Shown: in pieces, positions 25,393 to 36,738 of the stretch | Numbering within the stretch: the first letter of the stretch is position 1 | How the letters are laid out: the number at the start of each line of letters is the position of its first letter | Assembly: GCA_963766505.1 (NCBI GenBank) | Contig: CAVYAL010000004.1 | Span: 186,001 to 250,000 of the forward strand | Source: DATIRA01 sp963766505 | GTDB taxonomy: Bacteria > Pseudomonadota > Gammaproteobacteria > Steroidobacterales > Steroidobacteraceae | DNA: 64,000 bases | Direction: 5' to 3' | Program-made: the position numbers and the translations under genes | The notes under the pieces: model-generated | The model's input: the letters and a program-made list of their open reading frames with translations, nothing else | Told to the model about the DNA's origin: nothing | Databases searched by the model: none

Positions 25393-26513
25393 CAGCCCTG
25401 CCCTCCTCGTTGCGGCCTGAGTGTCAGCCGCAGATCCTCTCCCACCTGCCGCAGGTCGCGCCATTGGAACTGCCAGCGATCACGCATGCTCTGCAGCTCC
25501 GGCAGCCGTGCGAGCGGACGCGCGGCGTCGCCAAGCACTACGGCCGCCAGGTACAGCACCCACTCGTCGACCAGCCCCGCGCGCAGCAGGCTCCCGGCGA
25601 GCAAAGGACCGGCTTCGACGAGCACCTCGTTGCACTCGAGCGCGGCCAGCCTCGCGAGTGCTTCGCCGAGATCGAGACCGCCGTCGCCCGCCGGCAGCGT
25701 CTCCAGCTGAAACTGCGGGCCCGGCCCACCGGAGCCGTTCCCGCGTATCGCCTCTCCCGCAAAAACGAGCGTCGGCGCGGGACCCTGCAGCACCTTCGAC
25801 TGGCGGGGGATCCTCAGGCCGGGATCCAGCACCACTCGCAGCGGCCGGCGGCCGAGCATCTCGAGCGATGAGTCACGCACGGTGAGCTCGGGGTCATCCG
25901 CACAGACGGTCCCGATTCCGGTCAGGATCGCGCTCGAGCGCGCGCGCAGCCGCTGCACGTCGGCGCGCGCGGCGGGCCCGGTGATCCAGCGGCTCTCTCC
26001 GCTGGCAAGCGCCGTGCGGCCGTCTAGGCTGGCGGCCGTCTTCAGCGTGACCCAGGGGCGACCCCGGCGCATCCGGCTCAGGAAGCCCCGATTGAGCTCG
26101 ATCGCCGCGGATTCGAGCAAGCCACAATGGACCTCGATGCCCGCGGCGGCCAGCCTCGCGAGCCCGCCACCGTTCACGCTCGGGTTCGGGTCGCCCGTTG
26201 CGGCCACGACCCGGGTGACGCCGGCGGCGATCAATGCCTCGACACAGGGCGGCGTGCGCCCCCGGTGCGCGCAAGGCTCCAGGCTGACGTAGGCCGTGCT
26301 GCCGCGGGCCGAGGTGCCGGCCGCCTGCAGCGCGATCACCTCGGCATGCGCTTCGCCCGCCCGCTGGTGAAAACCCTCGCCCAGCACCTGCCCGTCCCTG
26401 ACGATGACACAGCCGACACTCGGATTGGGCGGCGTCGAGTACAGGCCGCGCGCTGCCAGCTCCAGCGCCCGCGCCATCCGGGCGTGATCCTCGGCCGAGA
26501 ACGCGCCGCTCAT
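25392..26513 (-). CDS. ribD: Bifunctional pyrimidine deaminase/reductase RibD
   Basis: RibD carries out the deamination and NADPH-dependent reduction steps of riboflavin synthesis. The N-terminal domain (to about residue 145) has the zinc site HAEVIAL and PCAHRGRTPPC; the reductase domain follows (TLKTAASLDGRTA, GIGTVCADDP, VEAGPLLAGSLL). The 373-residue length is usual. The ATG at 26513 overlaps the nrdR stop (ATGA), and its stop touches the ribE start. The frame stays open far upstream, which is an artefact of base composition. Confidence 0.95.
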   Translation of the reverse strand: MSGAFSAEDHARMARALELAARGLYSTPPNPSVGCVIVRDGQVLGEGFHQRAGEAHAEVIALQAAGTSARGSTAYVSLEPCAHRGRTPPCVEALIAAGVTRVVAATGDPNPSVNGGGLARLAAAGIEVHCGLLESAAIELNRGFLSRMRRGRPWVTLKTAASLDGRTALASGESRWITGPAARADVQRLRARSSAILTGIGTVCADDPELTVRDSSLEMLGRRPLRVVLDPGLRIPRQSKVLQGPAPTLVFAGEAIRGNGSGGPGPQFQLETLPAGDGGLDLGEALARLAALECNEVLVEAGPLLAGSLLRAGLVDEWVLYLAAVVLGDAARPLARLPELQSMRDRWQFQWRDLRQVGEDLRLTLRPQRGGQG

Positions 26514-27031
26514 CCCGGCTCGTCGTCCGGCGCGCTCGAACCCCACAGCGCGAGCTGCAGGTCCTCGACGGACCGGGGACGGCGGCTGCGCAGGCGCTCG
26601 ATCTCCTCGCGGAAAGCCTCGACGTCCTGGAAGCTGCGATACACGGACGCGAACCGCACGTACGCGACCTCGTCGAGCTGGTGCAGCTCGTCCATCACCA
26701 GTTCGCCGATCAGGCGCGAGGGCACCTCGCGTTCGCCGAGCGTGCGCAGCCGGTGGCAGACGTGGTTGACCGCGGCATCGACCGCGTCGCTGGACACCGG
26801 CCGCTTCTCGAGCGCCCGCAGCATTCCGGCCCGCAGCTTCGCCTCGTCGAAGGGCTCGCGCATCGCGTCGCTCTTGACGACTCGCGGCATCACCAGCTCC
26901 GCGGTCTCGAACGTGGTGAAGCGCTCGCCGCAATGCAGGCACTCGCGCCGGCGGCGCACCTGCTGCCCTTCGGCCGCGAGACGCGAATCGATGACCTTCG
27001 TTTCCTGGTGCGTGCAGAACGGGCAGTGCAT
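26510..27031 (-). CDS. nrdR: Transcriptional repressor NrdR
   Basis: NrdR senses ATP/dATP and represses ribonucleotide reductase genes. The 173-residue product starts MHCPFC and has the zinc ribbon CPFC...CLHCGERF followed by the ATP-cone domain (VVKSDAMREPFDEAKLRAGM). It overlaps ribD by four bases. NrdR boxes would be expected upstream of nrd genes, none of which are in the window. The glyA-nrdR-ribD order is conserved in many proteobacteria. Confidence 0.95.
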   Translation of the reverse strand: MHCPFCTHQETKVIDSRLAAEGQQVRRRRECLHCGERFTTFETAELVMPRVVKSDAMREPFDEAKLRAGMLRALEKRPVSSDAVDAAVNHVCHRLRTLGEREVPSRLIGELVMDELHQLDEVAYVRFASVYRSFQDVEAFREEIERLRSRRPRSVEDLQLALWGSSAPDDEPG

Positions 27032-27058
27032 CGCCGCCCTCCGGGATGCTCGGACGGC

Positions 27059-28312
27059 TCAGCCGTAGACCGGGAACCGCCGGCAGATCTCCAGCACAGA
27101 CTGCCGCGTCCGCTCGAGCACGGCCTCGTCACCGAGGTCGTCCAGCACGTCGGCCATCCAGCCCGCGAGCAGTTCCACCTCCGCCTCGCGGAATCCGCGC
27201 GTCGTCACTGCCGGCGTACCGATCCGCAGCCCGCTGGTCACGAACGGCGACCTCGGATCGTTAGGCACCGTGTTCTTGTTGACCGTGATGTGGGCACGAC
27301 CGAGCGCCGCATCGGCATCCTTGCCGGTGATGCCCTTCTCGATCAGGTCGACCAGGAACAGGTGGTTGTCCGTCCCGCCGGACACGATCCTGTAGCCGCG
27401 CTGCTGCATCACGCGCAGCATCGCCCTCGCATTCGCGACGACCTGCTTCTGGTACTCGACGAACTCGGGCTGCATCGCCTCGAGCAGCGCGACGGCCTTG
27501 GCAGCGATCACGTGCATCAGCGGCCCGCCCTGGGTTCCGGGGAAGATCAGCGAATTGAGCTTTTTCGTGATTGCCTCGTTGGCCCTCGCGAGGATCAGGC
27601 CGCCGCGGGGCCCGCGCAGCGTCTTGTGCGTGGTGGTCGTCACCACGTCCGCATGAGCGATCGGGCTCGGGTAGACGCCGGCCGCCACGAGGCCCGCGAC
27701 ATGCGCCATGTCGACGAGCAGGTAGGCGCCGACTGCATCGGCGATTTCACGGAACCGGGCCCAGTCCACGATCCGCGAATAGGCAGAGAAGCCCGCGATG
27801 ACCAGCTTCGGCCGGTGCTCGCCGGCCAGGCGCTCGACCTGCGCGTAGTCGATCTCGCCGGTCGCGGGATCGATGCCGTACTGCACCGCGTTGAAGATCT
27901 TGCCCGAGAAGTTCACCTTGGCGCCGTGCGTCAGGTGCCCACCGTGGTCGAGGCTCATGCCGAGGATCGTGTCGCCCGGCGAGAGCAGCGCCAGGTAGGC
28001 GGCGGCGTTGGCCTGCGAGCCGGAGTGCGGTTGCGCGTTCGCGTAATCCGCGCCGAACAGCTGCCTGGCCCGGTCTATGGCCAGCTGCTCGGCGATGTCC
28101 ACGTACTCGCAGCCCCCGTAGTAGCGCTTGCCGGGATAGCCTTCGGCGTACTTGTTGGTCAGGACCGACCCCTGCGCCTCGAGCACGCGCGGGCTCGCAT
28201 AGTTCTCCGAGGCGATCAGCTCGATGTGGTCTTCCTGTCGGCGTCGCTCGTGGTCGAGTGCGGCGGCGAGCTCGGGATCGAACCCGGCAATCCTCATGCT
28301 GGCGGGAAACAT
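27059..28312 (-). CDS. glyA: Serine hydroxymethyltransferase
   Basis: GlyA interconverts serine and glycine with tetrahydrofolate and is the main source of one-carbon units. The PLP lysine lies in TTTTHKTLRGPRGG, and ELIASENY, EGYPGKRYYGG and QPHSGSQAN are visible. ATG at 28312 gives 417 residues, equal to E. coli GlyA; ATG at 28297 is in frame. An open frame to 28540 is an artefact. A possible -10 (TACAAT on the minus strand, 28339-28344) lies 27 bases upstream. No folate or glycine riboswitch was recognised. Confidence 0.96.
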   Translation of the reverse strand: MFPASMRIAGFDPELAAALDHERRRQEDHIELIASENYASPRVLEAQGSVLTNKYAEGYPGKRYYGGCEYVDIAEQLAIDRARQLFGADYANAQPHSGSQANAAAYLALLSPGDTILGMSLDHGGHLTHGAKVNFSGKIFNAVQYGIDPATGEIDYAQVERLAGEHRPKLVIAGFSAYSRIVDWARFREIADAVGAYLLVDMAHVAGLVAAGVYPSPIAHADVVTTTTHKTLRGPRGGLILARANEAITKKLNSLIFPGTQGGPLMHVIAAKAVALLEAMQPEFVEYQKQVVANARAMLRVMQQRGYRIVSGGTDNHLFLVDLIEKGITGKDADAALGRAHITVNKNTVPNDPRSPFVTSGLRIGTPAVTTRGFREAEVELLAGWMADVLDDLGDEAVLERTRQSVLEICRRFPVYG

Positions 28313-28526
28313 GTCCACTCCACTGTCGGCAATCCGTGATTGTAGCCGATGCGCCCGGGCGGCCGCGGCGCAAACGCCGGGCCGGCGAGGCCCGGCCGGT
28401 CCCGGGCAACGCGGCCGCTGCGGATGATCCGGACGCGCGACGGCCGGTCGTGGCGCCGGCAGCGGGCTTGACCGATAATCCGCCCCCCTCTCAATCACCA
28501 GGCAACAGAGCTTCCACCCAGCAGGC

Positions 28527-30190
<1,664 letters not shown>

Positions 30191-30194
<4 letters not shown>

Positions 30195-31714
30195 GCACGG
30201 CGAAGCCCCGGCAACACAGCCTGGAGATCGACGGCGGCAGGCTGACGCTTGCGCAGCTGCGCAGCTTCGAGGCGCGGCGCCCGCGGGTCCGTCTCGCGAC
30301 GGCCGCCCGCCGGCGCATGCAGGCCTCCGCGACGGCGGTTCAGAAGACCGTCGCGAGCGGCGAGGTCTGCTACGGGATCAACACCGGCTTCGGGGCTTTC
30401 GCCAACCGCGTGATTCCCGCGGAAAAGACCCGCCGGCTGCAGCTCAACCTGATCCGCAGCCACGCAACCGGAACCGGGGCACTGCTGCCGGACCCTGTCG
30501 TGCGTCGCATGCTGCTGCTGAAGGCCAACAGCCTCGCGGCCGGATGCTCCGGTGCGCGTCCGCTGGTCGCCGAGCTGCTGCTCGCACTGCTGAACGCCGA
30601 CGTGCTGCCCTGCATACCTGCCCAGGGCTCGGTCGGCGCCTCGGGCGACCTCGCGCCGCTCGCGCACCTTGCACTTGCGCTGATCGGCGAGGGCGAGGCC
30701 TCGCACGACGGGCGGCGCCTCACCGACGGCGAGGTACTCGAGGCCATCGGCCGCGACCCGCTCGAACCCGAGGCCAAGGAGGGGCTGGCGCTGCTGAACG
30801 GCACGCAGCTCAGCCTGGCGCTGTCGCTGGAGGGCCTGTTCCTGGCGGAGCGCCTGCTCGATGCCTCGATCGTCGCCGGGGCACTCACCGTCGAGGGGCT
30901 TGCAGGCAGTCACGTGCCGTTCGACGACCGGATTCAGCAGGCGAGCCGCCTGCCCGGGCAGATCGAGGTCGCACGGCGCTTTCGCCTGCTGCTCACCGAC
31001 AGCGAGATCCGGCGCAGCCACGAGGAATGCGAGCGCGTCCAGGATCCGTACGCGGTGCGCTGCATGCCCCAGGTGCTCGGTGCGGTCCAGCACACCATCG
31101 CGCACGCCCGGCAGGTTCTCGGCGCCGCGATCAACGGCGTGTCGGACAATCCACTGGTCTTCGGCCGCGACGTTCTGTCCGGCGGCAATTTCCATGCCGA
31201 ACCGATCGGCTTCGTCAGCGACTTCCTGGCAATCGCTGTCGCGGAACTGGCCAGCATCTCGGAACGACGCATCGACCTGCTCGACCGCCGCGTCAACCCG
31301 AACCTGAACATGTTTCTCGCGACGGAGCCGGGCCTCGAGTCAGGCTTCATGATGGCCCACGTCACCGCAGCTGCGCTGGTCTCCGAGAACAAGACGTACG
31401 CCCACCCGGCCTCGGTGGACAGCCTGCCGACGTCCGCCGGACAGGAGGACCACGTCAGCATGGCACCGTGGGCGGGCCGCAAGCTGCTCGAGATCTGCGC
31501 GAACACCGCCAGGGTGCTCGGCATCGAGCTGCTCGCCGCGGCGCATGCGATCGACTGCATGCATCCGCTCACGACGACGGCGTCGCTGCAACTCGTCCAC
31601 GCACTGGTTCGCGGGCAGGTTCCCTACCAGGCAGGCGATCGCCGGCTGGATCGCGAGATCGAGACGCTCGCCGCGCTGGTGCGAAGCGGACAGCTGTCGC
31701 AGTTCCTGGACTGA
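30191..31714 (+). CDS. hutH: Histidine ammonia-lyase
   Basis: HutH removes ammonia from histidine to give urocanate, the first step of the Hut pathway. The 507-residue product contains the tripeptide Ala150-Ser151-Gly152 (GSVGASGDLAPLAH) that forms the MIO cofactor, Tyr61 (YGINTGFG), GNFHAEP and the QEDHVSM segment typical of histidine rather than tyrosine lyases. The GTG start overlaps the ettA stop (GTGA); longer frames running back into ettA are not real. No hutU, hutI, hutG or regulator lies nearby, so the physiological context is unclear. An aminomutase or a lyase of other specificity cannot be excluded. Confidence 0.88.
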
Positions 31715-31719
31715 GCCGG

Positions 31720-32401
31720 GTGCAGGCTGCCGCAACGGTCATCGTATTCGTCGCAGTGGTCACCGCGCTGCTCGCGGTGACGCGCGCGGTCGCGCGACGC
31801 GCCGCGGCGGCGGCGGGTTACCTGCTGCTCGCGGCGATACTCGCGGTCGTGGGCTGGAAGCTGTGGCGGCTCGGCCCCGACCTCGCCTCATACGAGCCGC
31901 TGCACGCCGGGCAGCCGGTCGCGGAACTGTATTTCGAGCGCACCGGCGCCAGGCGTTTCCGCGCGACACTGACGCGACTGCCGGAGGGGCGGATGGCCGT
32001 CTACGAGTTGCGCGGCGACCTCTGGCGCATCGGGATCCGCAGGCTCGAGTGGCTGCGGGCCGGGTGGGACCCGGGGCTGGGTGCGCGCTACAGGCTCGAA
32101 CTGCTGGAAGCACGACCGGCCGAGGACGCCGGGATCGACCGAGCAGGATCGCAGCGCCTACCCGCTGGTCGCGCAGACGGGACATGATCTCTGGTCGCAG
32201 ATAGTCGCCGGCAGCTCCGCGGCCCGGCTGGTCGCAGCCTCCTACTACGAGAGCGCATGGCAACCCTTGCGGCACGAGGCACGCCTGCGAGTGCAGATCG
32301 GACCGGAAGGCCTGGTGATCGAACCGGTGAACGCGGCAGCGCAAGCGCTGGCGACGCAGGCACCGGGCCAGGCCCGTGCCTCGGCAGAGCGGTTACGCTA
32401 A
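31720..32401 (+). pseudogene. Frameshifted small membrane protein of unknown function
   Basis: Reading from the GTG at 31720, a hydrophobic N terminus with two probable membrane helices (about residues 3-15 and 26-41) is followed by a soluble part containing RYRLELLE. The frame then ends at 32187, while the +1 frame continues with STEQDRS, GHDLW, YYESAWQP and a conserved-looking RVQIGPEGLVIEP tail to 32401. Dropping one G from the GGG near 32129-32131 joins the two into about 226 residues. The joined protein resembles gammaproteobacterial hypothetical proteins sometimes called multidrug transporter, from memory only. Real lesion or sequencing error. hutH ends five bases upstream. Confidence 0.6.
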
Positions 32402-32436
32402 GATTCCCCGGTCATCAAGATGGGGGATCCGGCCGA

Positions 32437-33153
32437 ATGTCCGTGTACATCGACGCGAACAGTCGGCTGCATCATGACCAGGAGCGCAGCCTCGCGCTCA
32501 CCTGCCCGCACTGCCAGGTTTTCTCCCACATCAGCCCGGTCTCGATCCCGAGCTACGCGGAGCTCCTCGCCGCAAAACCCGGCCAGGTCGGCATCGTCTA
32601 CCGCTGCGACTCCTGCAACTCGCCGGTGTTCCTGAAGTTCGCGGTCAAGGCTTACGGGACGAGCCGCGTCGAGCTGAGCAGCACCTACGTCGAGCTCGAG
32701 CGCGCGCGGGAGAAATTCCAGTTCACCCACCTTCCCGAGGACAGCGAAACGCTGTTCCGGGAGGCGCTCGGCTGTTACTCGTCGGGTCATTTCAACGCCT
32801 TTGCCTCCATGTGCAGGCGCACGATGCAGGCCATCCTGAAAGACAGCGGAGAAGGCGGCCGCCCGCGGGTGGTCGAACTGCTCGGCGAGGCGCGGGAGAT
32901 GGCGGAAATCGACGACCAGACCTTCGAGACGATCAAGCGCGTGCTGTTCGGCAGCGATGCCGACGGGTGGCCGGCATTCCCCTGCGTCGGGCCCCACGAG
33001 GCGGGCGTGCTGCTCGAGCTGATGAAGGACCTGCTGTACCAGACCTACGTGCGCAAGGGCAGGCTGCAGCAGGCGATGATGGTCAGGCGTTACTTCGCCG
33101 AGGAAACGCTCGACCGGATCACGCCGATCGACCGGGCCGCGGGCCAGGGCTGA
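32437..33153 (+). CDS. Zinc-ribbon protein, DUF4145-like, unknown function
   Basis: The 238-residue product has a CPHC...CDSC pair near residues 25-65 that would form a zinc ribbon, and a helical part with HFNAFASMCRRTMQAIL, similar to the DUF4145 pattern. Family membership is from memory and not certain. No enzyme motif, signal peptide or membrane helix is seen. ATG at 32437 is chosen because the frame before it overlaps the preceding gene. It runs convergently with dnaE, 27 bases away. Other DUF4145 proteins occur beside restriction and defence genes, but nothing here supports that. Confidence 0.65.
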   Translation: MSVYIDANSRLHHDQERSLALTCPHCQVFSHISPVSIPSYAELLAAKPGQVGIVYRCDSCNSPVFLKFAVKAYGTSRVELSSTYVELERAREKFQFTHLPEDSETLFREALGCYSSGHFNAFASMCRRTMQAILKDSGEGGRPRVVELLGEAREMAEIDDQTFETIKRVLFGSDADGWPAFPCVGPHEAGVLLELMKDLLYQTYVRKGRLQQAMMVRRYFAEETLDRITPIDRAAGQG

Positions 33154-33180
33154 CTTACGCGCAGCGTCGTTGCGCCGGGC

Positions 33181-36100
33181 TCAGGAATCGAGCCGTGGCG
33201 CGCAGTGCAGCTCGATGCCGTCCGCTCCGACGATCTGGCCGAGCCGTTCGATCAGTTCCCGCGACGGCCGCACCGCCCACTCCTCGCCCAGCTGCACCAG
33301 CGCAGTGGCGTCGTCCCGCGCGTAGCGGATTGCCACCGCGCAGCGTCCGCCCCGGCTCGGCGTCAGCGCCTGCTCGATCTCCCCGACCAGCCGGCGGGAA
33401 TCCCCGTTCGAACCGCATGGCCAGCGCAGCACCAGTCGCCGCCCGAACTGCTCCCGGGCCTGGTCCAGGTCCAGGATGCGGCGCGCCGCGAGCCGCCAGT
33501 CCTCGATGAAGTCGTCCCAGCGCAGCTGCCCCTCGACGACCAGGATCGCATCCCGAGCCACCAGCGAGCGGTGCTGCTGGTAGACGTCGTCGAACATCGT
33601 CACCTCGAGCCGTCCGCTGCGGTCGTCGAGCACGAAGCTGACGCGCCCGGCGCGCTTGCGTATCTCGAGCACGAGCCCCGCAAGTGTCACGTTCTTGCCC
33701 GGCGTGCGCCAGCCGTTCTCGCCGGCGCCGACCGGACGGTCGCCCCCGACGTCGGCGATCCGGCCGCTCACCAGCGGCCTGAGCTCCCGTTCGTGCTGGA
33801 CGATCGGATGGCCGGTCAGGTAGAGCCCCAGCGTTTCCCGCTCGCCGGCCAGCCGGACGTTCTCGCTCCATTCCGGCAGCGTCTCCTGCAGCAGCGCCTC
33901 GCTGCCGGCATCCTCTGCCGAGGGCACCGCGAGCCCGAACAGGTCAGTCTGCCCGGCGGCCGCGGCGCGCGAGGACTGCTCGGCCGCCTGCAGCGCGCCC
34001 GGGAGCTGGTGCATCAGCGTCGCGCGGTTCGGGCCGAGCGCATCGAGCGCGCCAGAGCGGACCAGCGCCTCGAGCACGCGGCGGTTCACGCGACTGAGGT
34101 CGAGCCTGCGGCACAACTCGAGTATGTCGCGGAAGGGTCCGTTCGCGTCGCGCTCGGCGATGCAGCTCTCCACCGCGGCCTGACCCACGCCCTTGATCGC
34201 ACCGAGTCCGTAGCGGATCGCGCCCGGCCCAGAGACAGTGAACATGTACTGCGACGCGTTGATGTCAGGCGGTTCGACCTCGAGGTTCATCCGGTCGCAC
34301 TCGTCGATCAACGTGACGACCTTGTCCGTGCGGTCCATGTCGGAGGACAGCACCGCCGCCATGAAGGCCGCCGGGTAATGCGCCTTCAGCCAGGCGGTCT
34401 GGTACGACAGAACCGCATAGGCAGCCGAATGCGACTTGTTGAAGCCGTAGCCGGCGAACTTCTCCATCAGGTCGAAGATGTGCCTGGCAGTGCCCTCCTG
34501 CACGCCGCGGGCGATCGCGCCGTCGGTGAACACGGAGCGCTGCTTGGCCATTTCCTCGGCCTTCTTCTTGCCCATCGCCCGCCGCAGCAGGTCGGCTTCG
34601 CCGAGCGAGTAGCCCGCGAGCACCTGGGCGATCTGCATGACCTGCTCCTGGTAGAGGATCACGCCGTAGGTCGAGGCCAGCACAGGCTTGAGTTCGGGAT
34701 GCAGGTAGTCGATCGGGCCGCTGGTCCTGCCGTGCTTGCGGTTGATGAAATCCTCGACCATGCCGGATTGCAGCGGTCCGGGGCGGAACAGCGCGACCAG
34801 CGCGACGATGTCCTCGAAGCAGTCGGGCTGCAGCCGCCGGATCAGGTCCTTCATGCCGCGCGACTCGAGCTGGAAGACGGCCGTCGTCTCGCAGCGCTTG
34901 AGCAGCGCGAAGGTCGCGGGATCTTCCATCGGCAGCTGCGCGAGCTCGAGCGGCTGCTCGCCGTTCGCCGCGCGCTGCTGGTTGATCGTGCGCACCGCCC
35001 AGTCGATGATCGTCAGCGTCCGCAGGCCCAGGAAGTCGAACTTGACGAGGCCGGCCGCCTCGACGTCGTCCTTGTCGAACTGGGTGACGACGCTCGCGCC
35101 GCCCTCCTCGCAGTACAGCGGCGCGAAGTCCGTCAGGACCGAGGGCGATATCACGACGCCGCCGGCATGCGTGCCGGCATTGCGCACCAGCCCCTCCAGC
35201 GACCGGGCGAGGTCGATCACCTCGCGGACCTCGTCCTCGTCGCGGTAGCGCCGGCGGAGTTCCTCTTCCTTCTCGAGCGCCTGCTCGAGCGTGATCCCGA
35301 GCTCGAACGGGATCAGCTTCGCGATGCTGTCGGCGAAACCGTAGCTGTGCCCAAGCACTCTGGCCACGTCGCGCACGACGGCCCGGGCGGCCATCGTGCC
35401 GTAGGTGATGATCTGCGAAACCCGCTCGCGTCCGTAGCGCTCGGCAACGTACTCGATGACCCGGTCGCGGCCCTCCATGCAGAAGTCCACGTCGAAGTCC
35501 GGCATCGAGACGCGCTCGGGATTCAGGAATCGCTCGAAGAGCAGGTCGTGCTCGAGCGGGTCCAGGTCGGTGATCCCCAGCGCATAGGCGACCAGCGACC
35601 CGGCTCCGGAGCCGCGTCCGGGCCCCACCGGGACGCCATTCTCCCTGGCCCAGCGGATGAAGTCCGCCACGATCAGGAAGTACCCTGCGAAGCCCATCTG
35701 GCAGATCACGTCGAGTTCGCTCGCGAGCCGGGCCTGGTAGTCCTCCCGCGCGATGCGCAACGTGCCCCCGGCCGCGGGCTTCTCGAAACGTCCGAGCAGC
35801 CCCTGCCCGGCCTCGCGCCTCAGGTGATCCTCGGTCGAGCATCCGTCCGGGACAGGGAAAGCCGGCAACGAGGGCTGGCCGAGGCGGATCTCCAGGTTGA
35901 GGCGCTTGGCGATCTCGACCGAGTTCTCCAGCGCCTCCGGCAGATCGGCGAACAGCTTCGCCATCTCCTCGGGTGATCGCAGGTACTGCTCCTCGCTGTA
36001 GTTCCTCGGGCGGGAAGCATCGGCCAGCAGCGACCCGGCACGGATGCAGACGCGCGCCTCGTGCGCCTCGAAGTCCTCGCGGGTCACGAAGCGCACGTCG

Positions 36101-36738
36101 TTCGTCGCGACGATCGGGACACCGGCCGCAATCGCGAGCTTGAGCGACCCGGCCACGCACTCTTCCTCGCCGGGTCGGCCCGTGCGTTGCACCTCCAGGT
36201 AGTAGCGGTCGCCGAACAGCTTGAGCCAGCCGTCGAGCAGCGCCCGCGCCTCGGGTGCCCGCCCGCTCGCGAGCGCGCGGCCGACATCTCCCTCCCGGCC
36301 GCCGGACAGCGCGATGAGTCCGGCCGTGGCGTCGGCGTCCAGCCAGTCGCGGCGCGCCAGCGGGCCATGCCGGCCCTGGCCCTCGAGGTAGGCGCGCGTC
36401 ACCAGCCGCGTCAGGTTCCGGTAACCGCGCTCGTTCTGGCACAGCAGCACGAGCCGCGAGGGATCGGCGCGCTCCTCGAGCGGCTCGAGCAGCAGGTCCA
36501 CGCCGACCAGCGGCTTGACGCCCGCCGCCAGTGCCGCCCGATAGAACTTGACCAGCGCGAACAGGTTGACCTGGTCGGTCAGCGCGACGGCCGGCATGCC
36601 CAGCCTGGCTACCGCGTCCATCAGCCCCTCGCGGACCAGGCTCCCGTCGTCACGCCGCTCGCTGGAAATGCGCAGCACGCTGTCGACCAGCGAATACTCG
36701 GTGTGCACGTGGAGGTGGACGAAACCTGACATTGTCAT
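33181..36738 (-). CDS. dnaE: DNA polymerase III subunit alpha
   Basis: DnaE is the replicative polymerase subunit. The 1185-residue product begins with the PHP domain (HLHVHTEYSLVD) and contains the catalytic aspartates in MPDFDVDFCMEGRD, the finger segment ending SHSAAYAVLSYQTAWLK, the tandem HhH region and an OB fold near the C terminus. ATG at 36738 overlaps the rnhB stop (ATGA); ATG at 36732 is in frame. The frame is open further into rnhB, which is an artefact. The placement after lpxA-lpxB-rnhB is as in E. coli. Confidence 0.97.
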   Translation of the reverse strand: MTMSGFVHLHVHTEYSLVDSVLRISSERRDDGSLVREGLMDAVARLGMPAVALTDQVNLFALVKFYRAALAAGVKPLVGVDLLLEPLEERADPSRLVLLCQNERGYRNLTRLVTRAYLEGQGRHGPLARRDWLDADATAGLIALSGGREGDVGRALASGRAPEARALLDGWLKLFGDRYYLEVQRTGRPGEEECVAGSLKLAIAAGVPIVATNDVRFVTREDFEAHEARVCIRAGSLLADASRPRNYSEEQYLRSPEEMAKLFADLPEALENSVEIAKRLNLEIRLGQPSLPAFPVPDGCSTEDHLRREAGQGLLGRFEKPAAGGTLRIAREDYQARLASELDVICQMGFAGYFLIVADFIRWARENGVPVGPGRGSGAGSLVAYALGITDLDPLEHDLLFERFLNPERVSMPDFDVDFCMEGRDRVIEYVAERYGRERVSQIITYGTMAARAVVRDVARVLGHSYGFADSIAKLIPFELGITLEQALEKEEELRRRYRDEDEVREVIDLARSLEGLVRNAGTHAGGVVISPSVLTDFAPLYCEEGGASVVTQFDKDDVEAAGLVKFDFLGLRTLTIIDWAVRTINQQRAANGEQPLELAQLPMEDPATFALLKRCETTAVFQLESRGMKDLIRRLQPDCFEDIVALVALFRPGPLQSGMVEDFINRKHGRTSGPIDYLHPELKPVLASTYGVILYQEQVMQIAQVLAGYSLGEADLLRRAMGKKKAEEMAKQRSVFTDGAIARGVQEGTARHIFDLMEKFAGYGFNKSHSAAYAVLSYQTAWLKAHYPAAFMAAVLSSDMDRTDKVVTLIDECDRMNLEVEPPDINASQYMFTVSGPGAIRYGLGAIKGVGQAAVESCIAERDANGPFRDILELCRRLDLSRVNRRVLEALVRSGALDALGPNRATLMHQLPGALQAAEQSSRAAAAGQTDLFGLAVPSAEDAGSEALLQETLPEWSENVRLAGERETLGLYLTGHPIVQHERELRPLVSGRIADVGGDRPVGAGENGWRTPGKNVTLAGLVLEIRKRAGRVSFVLDDRSGRLEVTMFDDVYQQHRSLVARDAILVVEGQLRWDDFIEDWRLAARRILDLDQAREQFGRRLVLRWPCGSNGDSRRLVGEIEQALTPSRGGRCAVAIRYARDDATALVQLGEEWAVRPSRELIERLGQIVGADGIELHCAPRLDS

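Noticed and set aside
28377..28395. Strong GC hairpin CCGGGCC/GGCCCGG between glyA and ettA as a terminator.
   Set aside because: It lies between divergent promoters rather than after a gene and has no T-run on either side.
33205..35976. A 923-residue open frame on the plus strand opposite dnaE.
   Set aside because: DnaE on the other strand has intact catalytic motifs. High-GC codons keep the opposite frame open; the translated protein is rich in Arg, His and Gln with no recognisable domain.
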